In this document: piece by piece, positions 25,754 to 34,462 of the stretch
How the letters are laid out: each line of letters starts with the position of its first letter
Numbering within the stretch: the stretch's first letter is position 1
Assembly (NCBI GenBank): GCA_030843315.1
Contig: JAUUPT010000009.1
Location: 1 to 64,000 of the forward strand
Length of the DNA stretch: 64,000 nucleotides
Direction: 5' to 3'
Source of the DNA: Bacteroidaceae bacterium
GTDB taxonomy: Bacteria; Bacteroidota; Bacteroidia; Bacteroidales; Bacteroidaceae
Translations under genes and position numbers: made by a program
Notes under the pieces: generated by a model
Databases searched by the model: none
What the model was told of the DNA's origin: nothing
Seen by the model: the letters and a program-made list of their open reading frames with translations, nothing else

Positions 25754-25791
25754 TGTCCGCTTTCGGACAACTGTCCGCACAGAAGCGGACA
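25754..25791. promoter_or_regulatory. Tandem palindromes, likely enhancer site (copy 2)
   Basis: TGTCCG-N4-CGGACA (25754-25769) and TGTCCG-N8-CGGACA (25772-25791), identical to copy 1. The duplication ends here; the stop codon of the next gene is only 13 bp away. Confidence 0.55.
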
Positions 25792-25803
25792 ATAAGGGAA
25801 AAA

Positions 25804-26667
25804 TTAACGCAATGGCGGCATCTGGAAACGAGGTGGCGCAATCGTGGGTCCGCCACGCCATCTGTCACCATAAACGGCATCGCGAAAGATTTCATACAAC
25901 AGTCCGCCGACATCGAGTCCAAGTTTGAATTTGTCGAAGTTATAATAAGGAATCACTATGGGGACGGTTTCCCAACGGCCACGCATGGAATCGTAATAAC
26001 GCTGCACTCCTATCTCTACACCAAAGCGGCTGGACATATCCAGCGACATGGTGGCACCATAGCGATGAGTATCCATTCCATACGTATTTCCGATAGCATA
26101 CGAACCGAAAACCTTGAAGGCAATGCGCTCGGAAGGACGATACAACAAGGCGCCCGAAGCGCTGAATGCTTGTCCGGTAGCATGGATCATATTTATCTTC
26201 ATGGCATTCATGCCGAGTTGGAACGACAGTTGCCGGTTAAGGGCATGCTGATACATCAGTGAAGCATCGTTGAAGCGCCCAATGCCCGGTACGCTGGTCT
26301 GTCCGCCGGAACCGAATAATGTGCCGTGGCTGAACTGCCCTACTACACCACTTGTGTTGTAATCGCCCCGGAAGAGCAAAGAAGGATTGGTATGATAAGG
26401 CAGGTAGAGCGGTTCTTTCAGCGAGAAGTCGGGCAAGGAATATGAAGGACTCGATGGCAATACAGAAGAGGGGACAAGCATTTCAGGAGAAAGCTCGAAG
26501 GAAGAGGAAAAAGGCTCGTTGATTTCAGGCTTTATCCGCACACTGTCGCGGGCAAAGCGCGTACTGTCTTCCTGTGCTGAAAGCAGTTGAGAAGCAACAA
26601 CCAGCAGTAAGAACAATCCTGAACGGATTCCGAAGCAAGAGATATTCACCTTTCGTTCCATACGCAT
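25804..26667 (-). CDS. Exported protein of unknown function, probably outer membrane
   Basis: 287 aa. A signal peptide (about 1-31, ending LSAQ) is followed by a Ser/Pro-rich stretch (about 45-90) and then alternating hydrophobic strands rich in Y, G and F (for example FQLGMNAMKINMIHATG, IAFKVFGSYAIGNTYGM), which suggests a small beta-barrel or surface protein. The last 20 residues are rich in Pro and Arg. No family recognised. It starts 14 bp after the response regulator gene, so it is probably the third gene of the kinase-regulator operon and a likely output or sensor accessory. Confidence 0.6.
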   Translation of the reverse strand: MRMERKVNISCFGIRSGLFLLLVVASQLLSAQEDSTRFARDSVRIKPEINEPFSSSFELSPEMLVPSSVLPSSPSYSLPDFSLKEPLYLPYHTNPSLLFRGDYNTSGVVGQFSHGTLFGSGGQTSVPGIGRFNDASLMYQHALNRQLSFQLGMNAMKINMIHATGQAFSASGALLYRPSERIAFKVFGSYAIGNTYGMDTHRYGATMSLDMSSRFGVEIGVQRYYDSMRGRWETVPIVIPYYNFDKFKLGLDVGGLLYEIFRDAVYGDRWRGGPTIAPPRFQMPPLR

Positions 26668-26681
26668 CCCTACCCATATCT

Positions 26682-27380
26682 TTAGGTTTCTATCAGCATC
26701 AGCCCTACCCCTTTCACCGTCTTGATAGTGACCGAATCATCCTCGGCAAGCAGTTTCCGCAATTTCGTCACAAATACATCGAGACTACGGGATGCGAAAT
26801 AATCATCCTCAGTATTCCAGAACTTGTCAAGAATAGCTTCACGGCGAATTACGTCTCCCCGCTTCTCACAAAGCATTTGCAACAAGCCTGCCTCGCGCAC
26901 GGTCAGCGTCTTGTTCACCCCGGAAGAATGCTTCAACGTGGCATGTGTGGCATCCAGCATATACTCCTTACCTATCTTGTAGCATTGGCTTTCATCTTTG
27001 GCTTTCTCGCCTTTGGAGAGTTTCAGCAAGGCATGGACGTGTGCATCCAGTTCTTCGGGGATAAACGGTTTCTTGATATAGTTGTTGGCACCTATTTCAT
27101 AGCCCTTCACCACGTCTTTGGGCGAAACCAATGCCGAGGAAAACAAGATAGGTGTTTCCCCATCCGTCTCACGAATACGTTTCACCATTGCATAGCCGTC
27201 CATAACGGGCATTTCGATATCGGAGACTATCACATCGGGATGATGTTCCTTCCATTGTCGCAAACCTTCCTCGCCGTTACAGGCGGTAATTACCTCATAA
27301 CCGCCTATCATATCTTCCAGACCACCTTGAATGATGTATCTCAGGCTGGCGTCGTCTTCTACCAATAATAACTTTATCAT
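26682..27380 (-). CDS. OmpR-family response regulator
   Basis: 232 aa. The receiver domain (1-120) has the acidic pocket (VEDD), the phosphorylated Asp in VIVSDIEMPVMDG and the Lys in YIKKPF. The C-terminal winged helix (about 135-230) includes LTVREAGLLQMLCEKRGDVI and SRSLDVFVTKLRKLLAEDDS. Similar in layout to the RprY regulator of Bacteroides. It is 80 bp downstream of the sensor kinase gene, with a second TACTTTTG box (27422-27415) in between, so it may also be transcribed on its own. Eleven-base direct repeats ahead of the kinase gene are its likely binding site. Confidence 0.92.
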   Translation of the reverse strand: MIKLLLVEDDASLRYIIQGGLEDMIGGYEVITACNGEEGLRQWKEHHPDVIVSDIEMPVMDGYAMVKRIRETDGETPILFSSALVSPKDVVKGYEIGANNYIKKPFIPEELDAHVHALLKLSKGEKAKDESQCYKIGKEYMLDATHATLKHSSGVNKTLTVREAGLLQMLCEKRGDVIRREAILDKFWNTEDDYFASRSLDVFVTKLRKLLAEDDSVTIKTVKGVGLMLIET

Positions 27381-27460
27381 ATATCCGTATCTCCTATTTT
27401 ACTGCTACACACTACAAAAGTAATAATTTCTGCGTTACAATGACACTGTATCTACCTATA

Positions 27461-29731
27461 TTATAGAGGGAAGTGCAGTGTAAATTCGCTGTAACTCCCT
27501 TCTGTACTTTCCACACTCACCAAACCACCGTGAGCTTTCATCACCTGCATTACATAATTCAGCCCCAACCCAAAGCCCGATGCCCCAGTCTTGCGACTGC
27601 CGGAAGAGACTCTTTCGAATCTATCGAAAATCTTCTGCTGCTCCCTAAGAGGAATGCCGATACCGTTATCACGTACCTTAACCACCGTATCAGATGCTGT
27701 CCTTTCGGCCGAAAGGATAACCCTCACTTCCCCACCGGAGTATTTTATAGCATTGTCTATCAAGTTGGAGAGCACTCCGTGCAGACAGAAAGCATCGGCA
27801 TATACGGTGCAATTCTGCTCACAATCAATTCTGAAGTCGATGTTCTTCGCCGTCTTCAGTTGGAATTTCCCCGCCTGGTCTTGCAGAAGGGGTTTCAAGG
27901 CAATCTCCTCTTTATGCAGTTCCAGTTCGCCACGGTCAATCTGTGTAAGCATTACCACGCGGTTGGAGAGTGCCAGCAGATGCTCGCATTCATCCTTCAT
28001 CGCCTGCTTGTATTTATCAACTTTACCGGGCTTATCTTCCAGTTTACCGCTATTCAGTATGTGTGCTCCCATCATAACAGATTGCAAGGGAGACTTCATA
28101 TCGTGCACCATAGCGTAGGTAAAATCCTTTTGGAATTGCCGCAACCGGCGTTGTGCACGCAGCATACGTATCTGCCAGAATACACAGAAGCACATAAATG
28201 CAGACAACAACTCCAAAGGCAGTAATAAGAACCGGATTTCATGAACGATTTTATTGAAAGGTGAGATAATCCCTTCTATATAGACAGTGCTGTCCTGGCT
28301 AAGAAAGATTTCCTTTGTCCCCACGTCCAGCACACCCGGAAAAGGTTTCCCCGTATAAATCATCAACTGCCTGGAAGGATAGCGCAGCATACGAATGCCG
28401 CCCGTAAACCCACTGCCGGTCAGAAATATATTGTATATGGAATCCATGCGGTGCAAAGAAAAAGGAATAGGTACTTTACCATAATTATTCATGTAGTTTT
28501 GGCCTCTATAAGCATAATAGAGATACTCGCCTACCCGGTATTTCTCATAAGGGTCATCAACACAAACATGTACGGGAATTTCTGCCAGGAATATCCCGGT
28601 TTTATGTTGAAAGCTGTCCAGTGCCTCCTTCTGCCTCACGAAGTAGGGAGAAGGAACATGAATCTCTACTTCCGCCGAATCTTCGGAAGAATAAACCGGC
28701 TCACCAATAATACTATTATACATCGAATCGCGTAGCTGGACTTCTGTATAAAACACCATATTAAAAACATGATCCAACTGCCGCTTTACCGCCTCCTGCT
28801 TTTCGCCATACAGATAGCCTGCCCATATCATTATCAACACCAATCCACACGTCAGTCCCGCCGCAGGAACAAGGTTCCAGGAGATTTGTTTCTTCCTATT
28901 CTTTTGTTCTTCGGATTTGGCGGCGTTGAGTGTCCGCTCCGTCTCTTGCAGCATCTGCACCGTTTTTTCTTCTATGCTGCTCCATGCCGATTCCGGCATA
29001 TCGGAGAGAATACTCCATACAGGGGTTTTCATCTGTTCCGCCAGATGCAGGAAGTCTTTCCGCTGTCCTTCGATAGTGGACTGCTGTGCTGTAACAAAAC
29101 GAAGCTGCCGGACAAAGGCAAACAGGATAATTCCCGCAATGAAGCAGGTGGAGAGCATCATCAACAGCATCTTGCGTATGCCCCAAAAGAGAGGGGTATC
29201 GAGCACGGCTTCTACCGCAATATTCTTCTCTTTATATAGATAGGCTTTTTGCGAAGTAAACACACCCATGCCTACGGGAACATGTGGTTGTGTAAGTGCA
29301 CAAGTCTCTCCGGTTTCTGCATTGAATTTGCGTATCAGTATCTTTCCTTCTATTCCTCTCCGTTCCAGTTTCTGAGACAAAAGCGTATCGAGTGTATGAA
29401 TGGAAAGCTCTTTGACGTGATAGATTCTTTGCAAGACGGACGAGGTCTGCTGCGCGGCATAGAAACTATATCCGTTCTTGCTCTTCGACATGTAAGAATT
29501 GAGCATGCTGTAAGGCATGAAGTTCAGGTGCGTATAAGTGCCCTTATGCAAGGGCAACGCATCTACTTGCACCTGTACGGCTTCGATAAACGACTGTTCG
29601 AAGCAATCGTTCAAAGTAGCTTCCGTCTCTTTTACATAATCGTCGTGAACCCGATACAGACCTACACTTTGCAAGGAAAGTATGAGTAATAGAAGGACTA
29701 TTGATAGAGAAATAAGCGTACGTACTTTCAT
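27461..29731 (-). CDS. Sensor histidine kinase with duplicated sensor module
   Basis: 756 aa. C-terminal HisKA (AMVHDMKSPLQSVMMG, His543) and HATPase (NLIDNAIKYSGG, DNGIGIP, GFGLGLNYV) domains are intact. The rest is unusual: two complete membrane-periplasm-membrane modules in tandem. The first spans residues about 5-210 and runs into RKDFLHLAEQMKTPVWSIL, a clear copy of the HisKA helix in which the His-Asp pair has become Glu-Gln (about residue 233). The second module starts with a helix near residue 290 and a periplasmic domain before the active HisKA. The partner is the OmpR regulator just downstream. Related in the catalytic half to RprX-type kinases of Bacteroides. Confidence 0.88.
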   Translation of the reverse strand: MKVRTLISLSIVLLLLILSLQSVGLYRVHDDYVKETEATLNDCFEQSFIEAVQVQVDALPLHKGTYTHLNFMPYSMLNSYMSKSKNGYSFYAAQQTSSVLQRIYHVKELSIHTLDTLLSQKLERRGIEGKILIRKFNAETGETCALTQPHVPVGMGVFTSQKAYLYKEKNIAVEAVLDTPLFWGIRKMLLMMLSTCFIAGIILFAFVRQLRFVTAQQSTIEGQRKDFLHLAEQMKTPVWSILSDMPESAWSSIEEKTVQMLQETERTLNAAKSEEQKNRKKQISWNLVPAAGLTCGLVLIMIWAGYLYGEKQEAVKRQLDHVFNMVFYTEVQLRDSMYNSIIGEPVYSSEDSAEVEIHVPSPYFVRQKEALDSFQHKTGIFLAEIPVHVCVDDPYEKYRVGEYLYYAYRGQNYMNNYGKVPIPFSLHRMDSIYNIFLTGSGFTGGIRMLRYPSRQLMIYTGKPFPGVLDVGTKEIFLSQDSTVYIEGIISPFNKIVHEIRFLLLPLELLSAFMCFCVFWQIRMLRAQRRLRQFQKDFTYAMVHDMKSPLQSVMMGAHILNSGKLEDKPGKVDKYKQAMKDECEHLLALSNRVVMLTQIDRGELELHKEEIALKPLLQDQAGKFQLKTAKNIDFRIDCEQNCTVYADAFCLHGVLSNLIDNAIKYSGGEVRVILSAERTASDTVVKVRDNGIGIPLREQQKIFDRFERVSSGSRKTGASGFGLGLNYVMQVMKAHGGLVSVESTEGSYSEFTLHFPL

Positions 29732-29750
29732 ATCATCTTTATTTCATCTG

Positions 29751-29796
29751 CAAAAGTAACAATTTCTACGTTAACGTAACGATAACATTGCGATAA
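29751..29796 (-). promoter_or_regulatory. Promoter with three 11-bp direct repeats
   Basis: On the minus strand three consecutive 11-bp units, TTATCGCAATG, TTATCGTTACG and TTAACGTAGAA (29796-29764), stand 5 bp upstream of a -7 box TACTTTTG (29758-29751). Eleven-bp direct repeats overlapping the -33 region are typical for OmpR/PhoB-type regulators, so the response regulator probably controls its own operon. A related block (TTGTAACGCAGAA then TACTTTTG) precedes the regulator gene at 27415-27440. Confidence 0.6.
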
Positions 29797-29819
29797 CCTA
29801 AAAGATTTTCGCCCTACCC

Positions 29820-29827
29820 TATCTTTG
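29820..29827 (+). promoter_or_regulatory. -7 box of DUF3836 gene 3
   Basis: TATCTTTG, a perfect -7 consensus, 75 bp before the ATG at 29902. Unlike the two duplicated paralogues, this gene therefore has an ordinary promoter and a leader of about 70 nt. Confidence 0.65.
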
Positions 29828-29901
29828 CAATGTCGAAAGGGAACAACTCCCCGCAAGACAAGAACCAAAACAAAAATGTATAACTTAAAAAATAAACAAT
29901 T

Positions 29902-30384
29902 ATGAAGACTTTAGTAATTTCAGTAATCATCGCAATGACATCCGTAGTAAATGCAGTAGCCGGTAACCGTGTAAACCAATTTGCCTACAACACCGAAACA
30001 AACGAAGGACGCGTGCAGACGCAGACCGTATTCAAGGTAGAAAACAACAAGTACCTGCACAACCACGTGAAGTACAACTACATCTACGACAACGCCGGCC
30101 GCGTTTCCCGCAAAGAAGTGCTGAAGTGGAACGAAAACACACAACGCTTTGAGAACCATCACAGCCTGAACTTCTTCTACAGCGATGAAGTAACCATCGA
30201 ATATGCTATGTGGAACGAGAAAGACAGTGCTTACTCAAACATCAAAGAAAAGGCCGTTTACCAGCTCAATGACGGTACAATGCGCTATCTGAGCTACGAA
30301 TGGAATGAGAAAGCAAACGAATGGAAACTGGACACAGAGCATGATGCTATCTATTGGGGCGAATCCTTGCTGGCAAGCAAATGA
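29902..30384 (+). CDS. DUF3836 family exported protein (paralogue 3)
   Basis: 160 aa. Signal peptide (1-21, ending AVAG) and a domain clearly related to the two DUF3836 proteins at 23.6 and 25.2 kb (YNYIYDNAGRVSRKEVLKW, VTIEYAMWNEKDSAYSN, EKAVYQLNDG) but divergent and 19 residues longer at the C-terminus. It is divergent from the kinase operon, whose 11-bp repeats lie between the two genes. This position suggests that the response regulator may control it as well. No enzymatic motif is visible. Confidence 0.8.
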   Translation: MKTLVISVIIAMTSVVNAVAGNRVNQFAYNTETNEGRVQTQTVFKVENNKYLHNHVKYNYIYDNAGRVSRKEVLKWNENTQRFENHHSLNFFYSDEVTIEYAMWNEKDSAYSNIKEKAVYQLNDGTMRYLSYEWNEKANEWKLDTEHDAIYWGESLLASK

Positions 30385-30392
30385 TAACACTT

Positions 30393-31271
30393 TTACTTCT
30401 TCCCTGCGCAATATACTCCACTCAATATCAATACCGCACCCATAAGTGCCATTATGGTCAATTGCTCTCCCAGCAGGAAAGCAGAGCCTACCAACGTGAA
30501 AAGTGGATTGAGATAAATGTAATTGGAAGCCCGCACCGTGCCCAGTTGTTTCAGTACCAAGTTCCATACCGCAAAGCAGATTAAGGAAGCCAGTACGCCC
30601 AAGAACAGAAGATTCAACAGAACGGCAGGCTCCGTCAGCCTCGCTACATCGAACTGCCAGGGACGGACGAGGAAGGCGGGAAGAATGGTCAGCACGCCAT
30701 AAAAGAATATTTTACGGGTAATGAAAACAGTACTGTAACGATCGGCCATCTTCCGCATTATCAAACTATAAAATGCCCACGAAAAGGCGGCAAGCAATGT
30801 AAGGAAATCACCCAACGGAGAAAGTTTCAATACGAAATGACCGTTATAAACCACCAGTGCCACGCCCACCAATGCCAGCAAAGAACCGCCTATCAGGCTG
30901 CGGGTAGCTTTTTCCTTCTTATAAATCAGCAGAGAAAGGATTGTAGTAAGCAGCGGCGTGGTGCAGACAATGAATGCTACGTTCGTTGCCAACGTTATCT
31001 CCAAAGCGGTGTTCTCCGTCAGAAAGTAGAACGAACCACCCGTGATACCGCCCAGAAATAGCCAAAGTTCATCTTTCCAGTTATCGGCAAAGAGCCTGCG
31101 GGGAGAAATAAACCAAATGCCCACATAAGCAATCAGAAAACGCAGCAGGAATATTTCCTGAGGAGAAAGTCCGTGTCCGATTAATACTTTCGTAGAGATG
31201 AATGTCAACCCCCATATTGCTACTGTGCAAATGGCAATCAGGTGGTAAGTGTAGTTTTTCTTTGGATTCAT
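30393..31271 (-). CDS. EamA/DMT-family transporter
   Basis: 292 aa, with ten membrane helices in two EamA repeats (about 8-140 and 152-288). Typical phrases: IWGLTFISTKVLIGHGLSP, LTENTALEITLATNVAFIVC, ASNYIYLNPLFTLVGSAFLL. Members export amino acids, nucleotides or other metabolites by drug/metabolite antiport; the substrate cannot be told. A perfect -7 box (TATCTTTG, minus strand 31305-31298) lies 26 bp upstream. The stop codon is only 8 bp from that of the convergent DUF3836 gene, with no terminator hairpin between. Confidence 0.88.
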   Translation of the reverse strand: MNPKKNYTYHLIAICTVAIWGLTFISTKVLIGHGLSPQEIFLLRFLIAYVGIWFISPRRLFADNWKDELWLFLGGITGGSFYFLTENTALEITLATNVAFIVCTTPLLTTILSLLIYKKEKATRSLIGGSLLALVGVALVVYNGHFVLKLSPLGDFLTLLAAFSWAFYSLIMRKMADRYSTVFITRKIFFYGVLTILPAFLVRPWQFDVARLTEPAVLLNLLFLGVLASLICFAVWNLVLKQLGTVRASNYIYLNPLFTLVGSAFLLGEQLTIMALMGAVLILSGVYCAGKK

Positions 31272-31315
31272 ACGTTCGTTCGCCTGTAAGTTGCGGACAA
31301 AGATACATCATTTTA

Positions 31316-31441
31316 AATAAAAAGGGATGGAATCTTCTCAGACTTCATCCCTTGAAATATCCTAAAAATCTTTTTCTGTAAAATCCTATTGAACTAATTT
31401 AGCTATTACTTGTATTACAAACAAAAAATTAGTTTTAAAAG
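31316..31441 (-). ncRNA. Candidate small RNA of about 125 nt
   Basis: A minus-strand -7 box TATATTTG (31456-31449) and, 100 bp on, an intrinsic terminator: a 13-bp stem with one mismatch (arms in 31338-31350 and 31319-31331), loop TGAGAA, then TTTTTATTT. The transporter's own promoter starts only after this terminator, so the transcript is not its leader. The two flanking genes are divergent, leaving no upstream gene for the terminator to serve. A further inverted repeat (AACTAATTT near 31394 with AAATTAGTT near 31428) would fold the 5' part. The promoter assignment is the weaker half. Confidence 0.5.
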
Positions 31442-31532
31442 CACATCACAAATATAGGTAATAAAAAATGAATTATCAAGCGTTAAGCTGTGTTTTTTAT
31501 ACTACTTATATATAAATCTGAAAATAAACCCG

Positions 31533-31569
31533 TAACTTTGCACCGATATTAACCAGTTATTAACTGGTT
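31533..31569 (+). promoter_or_regulatory. leuS promoter and leader palindrome
   Basis: The -7 box TAACTTTG (31533-31540) is followed by AACCAGTT-ATT-AACTGGTT (31551-31569), an 8-bp dyad just after the expected transcription start and 50 bp before the ATG. It could be an operator or a hairpin at the 5' end of the mRNA. No T-box-like structure is seen. Confidence 0.6.
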
Positions 31570-31619
31570 TAAACCATAGAACTAACAGTGTTTTCAACAA
31601 TATACTAACAAATACCATT

Positions 31620-34457
31620 ATGGAATACAATTTCAGGGAGATTGAAAAGAAATGGCAGAAACGGTGGGTGGAGAATAAAACCTACCAAGTGACGGAAGAC
31701 GAAAAGAAGCAGAAATTCTATGTGCTGAATATGTTCCCCTACCCATCCGGTGCGGGCTTGCACGTAGGTCATCCGCTGGGATATATTGCTTCTGATATTT
31801 ACGCCCGCTACAAACGACTGCAAGGTTTCAATGTTCTCAATCCCATGGGATATGATGCTTACGGACTTCCCGCTGAACAGTACGCCATACAAACGGGACA
31901 GCACCCTGCCATTACTACCGTCAACAATATCAACCGCTATCGCGAGCAGTTGGACAAAATCGGTTTCTCCTTCGACTGGAACCGCGAAATCCGTACTTGC
32001 GAACCCGAATATTATCACTGGACCCAATGGGCTTTCCAGAAGATGTTCAACAGCTACTACTGCAACGACGAAAAGCAGGCACGTCCCATCCAGGAGCTGA
32101 TTGACGCATTCGCCATATACGGCAACGAAGGTCTGAATGCCGCTTGCAGCGAAGAACTCAGCTTCACCGCCCAGGAATGGAATGCCAAGAGCGAAAAAGA
32201 ACAGCAGGAAATACTGATGAACTACCGCATCGCCTACCTGGGCGAAACAATGGTGAACTGGTGTCCCCAACTGGGAACCGTGCTCGCCAATGACGAGGTA
32301 GTGGACGGCGTATCAGAGCGTGGCGGCTTCCCCGTAGTTCAGAAGAAGATGCGCCAATGGTGTCTCCGTGTATCTGCCTATGCACAACGCCTGTTGGACG
32401 GACTTGATACCATCGACTGGACCGAATCCCTGAAAGAAACCCAAAAGAACTGGATAGGCCGCAGCGAAGGTGCCGAAATACAATTCAAGGTAAAGGACAG
32501 CGATATCGAGTTTACCATCTTCACCACCCGTGCAGATACGATGTTCGGTGTTACCTTTATGGTATTGGCTCCCGAAAGCGAACTGGTGCCGCAACTCACT
32601 ACCCCGCAACAGAAAGCAGAAGTAGACGCTTACCTGGAACGCACCAAGAAGCGTACCGAACGTGAACGCATTGCCGACCGCAGCGTTACCGGTGTATTCT
32701 CCGGAAGCTATGCCGTGAATCCTTTCACCGGCGAAGCTGTGCCCATCTGGATCAGCGACTATGTACTTGCCGGATATGGAACAGGTGCCATCATGGCCGT
32801 ACCTGCACACGACAGCCGCGACTATGCTTTCGCCAAGCACTTCGGACTGGAAATACGTCCGTTGGTAGAAGGCTGTGACGTTAGCGAAGAAAGTTTCGAT
32901 GCCAAAGAAGGTATCGTATGCAACTCTCCGCGCGAAGGCGTCGCTCCTTATTGCGACCTTTCATTGAACGGACTGACCATCAAAGAAGCTATTGAAGCTA
33001 CTAAGAAATACGTAAAAGAGCACAACCTGGGACGTGTGAAAGTAAACTTCCGCCTGCGCGATGCCATCTTCTCACGTCAGCGTTACTGGGGTGAACCATT
33101 CCCGGTTTACTACAAGGACGGAATGCCTTATATGATTGACGAAAGCTGTCTGCCCCTCGAACTCCCCGAAGTAGCCAAATTCCTGCCTACCGAAACAGGC
33201 GAGCCCCCATTGGGACACGCCACCAAGTGGGCTTGGGACACTGCGAACAAATGCGTGGTAGAAAACGAAAAGATAGACAATGCCACCATCTTCCCGCTGG
33301 AACTCAACACCATGCCCGGTTTTGCAGGTTCAAGCGCTTACTATCTGCGCTACATGGACCCGCACAACCACACCGCCCTTGTCGACAAGAAAGTAGATGA
33401 ATACTGGCGCAACGTAGACCTCTACGTAGGTGGTACCGAACATGCCACCGGTCACTTGATATACTCCCGTTTCTGGAACAAATTCCTGCACGACCTGGGC
33501 GTTTCGGCAGTAGAAGAACCGTTCCAGAAGTTGGTGAACCAGGGTATGATTCAAGGCCGAAGCAACTTTGTTTATCGTATCAAAGACACCAATAAGTTCG
33601 TATCTCTGAACCTGAAAGACCAGTACGACACTACCCCACTCCATGTGGATGTAAACATCGTATCCAACGATATCCTGGATCTCGAAGCCTTCAAAGCATG
33701 GCGTCCCGAATACGAAACGGCAGAGTTCATTCTCGAAGACGGCAAGTACATCTGCGGATGGGCTGTGGAAAAGATGAGCAAATCCATGTTCAACGTGGTC
33801 AATCCCGATATGATTGTAGAGAAATACGGTGCAGACACACTGCGTATGTACGAAATGTTCCTCGGCCCGGTAGAGCAATCAAAGCCCTGGGATACAAACG
33901 GCATAGACGGTGTACACCGCTTCATCAAGAAGTTCTGGAGCCTGTTCTACGACCGCAACAACAACTATATGGTAACGGACGAACCTGCTACCAAGGACGA
34001 ACTGAAATCACTGCACAAACTCATCAAGAAGGTAACGGGAGACATCGAACAGTTCTCTTATAATACCAGTATCAGTGCTTTCATGATTTGCGTAAATGAG
34101 CTGTTCACACTGAAGTGCAACAAAAAGGAAATACTGAACCAGTTTGTCATCGTACTGGCTCCTTTCGCTCCCCACGTATGCGAGGAACTGTGGGAAACGC
34201 TGGGTAATACAGGTTCCGTATGTGATGCCCAATGGCCGCAACACAACGAAGAATACCTGGTGGAAGATACGATTAACTATACCATTTCCTTCAACGGAAA
34301 GGCACGTTTCAATATGGAGTTCCCTGCTGATGCAGCATCGGATGCCATCCAAACTGCTGTATTGGCCGACGAACGCTCTGCTAAATGGATAGAAGGCAAA
34401 GCCATCGCCAAGGTAATCGTAGTGCCTAAGAAGATTGTGAACATCGTTGTTAAATAA
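31620..34457 (+). CDS. leuS: Leucyl-tRNA synthetase
   Basis: 945 aa class I synthetase that charges tRNA-Leu. The HIGH-type signature is in MFPYPSGAGLHVGHPLGY (about residue 45), the editing (CP1) domain lies at about 240-440 with TTRADTMFGVTFM, and the second signature is KMSKSMFNVV near residue 720. The anticodon-binding domain follows. The full length and all landmarks are present. It is followed after 5 bp by the yitT-family gene and then rdgB, so the three form a plus-strand unit. Confidence 0.97.
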   Translation: MEYNFREIEKKWQKRWVENKTYQVTEDEKKQKFYVLNMFPYPSGAGLHVGHPLGYIASDIYARYKRLQGFNVLNPMGYDAYGLPAEQYAIQTGQHPAITTVNNINRYREQLDKIGFSFDWNREIRTCEPEYYHWTQWAFQKMFNSYYCNDEKQARPIQELIDAFAIYGNEGLNAACSEELSFTAQEWNAKSEKEQQEILMNYRIAYLGETMVNWCPQLGTVLANDEVVDGVSERGGFPVVQKKMRQWCLRVSAYAQRLLDGLDTIDWTESLKETQKNWIGRSEGAEIQFKVKDSDIEFTIFTTRADTMFGVTFMVLAPESELVPQLTTPQQKAEVDAYLERTKKRTERERIADRSVTGVFSGSYAVNPFTGEAVPIWISDYVLAGYGTGAIMAVPAHDSRDYAFAKHFGLEIRPLVEGCDVSEESFDAKEGIVCNSPREGVAPYCDLSLNGLTIKEAIEATKKYVKEHNLGRVKVNFRLRDAIFSRQRYWGEPFPVYYKDGMPYMIDESCLPLELPEVAKFLPTETGEPPLGHATKWAWDTANKCVVENEKIDNATIFPLELNTMPGFAGSSAYYLRYMDPHNHTALVDKKVDEYWRNVDLYVGGTEHATGHLIYSRFWNKFLHDLGVSAVEEPFQKLVNQGMIQGRSNFVYRIKDTNKFVSLNLKDQYDTTPLHVDVNIVSNDILDLEAFKAWRPEYETAEFILEDGKYICGWAVEKMSKSMFNVVNPDMIVEKYGADTLRMYEMFLGPVEQSKPWDTNGIDGVHRFIKKFWSLFYDRNNNYMVTDEPATKDELKSLHKLIKKVTGDIEQFSYNTSISAFMICVNELFTLKCNKKEILNQFVIVLAPFAPHVCEELWETLGNTGSVCDAQWPQHNEEYLVEDTINYTISFNGKARFNMEFPADAASDAIQTAVLADERSAKWIEGKAIAKVIVVPKKIVNIVVK

Positions 34458-34462
34458 TAGAT

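Larger units (their letters stand above)
31272..31619. other. 348-bp divergent intergenic region with candidate RNA
   Basis: Separates the DMT transporter and leuS genes. It holds the transporter promoter (31298-31305, minus), a strong minus-strand terminator (31316-31350) that belongs to neither gene, a TATATTTG box upstream of it (31456-31449) and the leuS promoter with a small palindrome in its leader. Confidence 0.6.
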
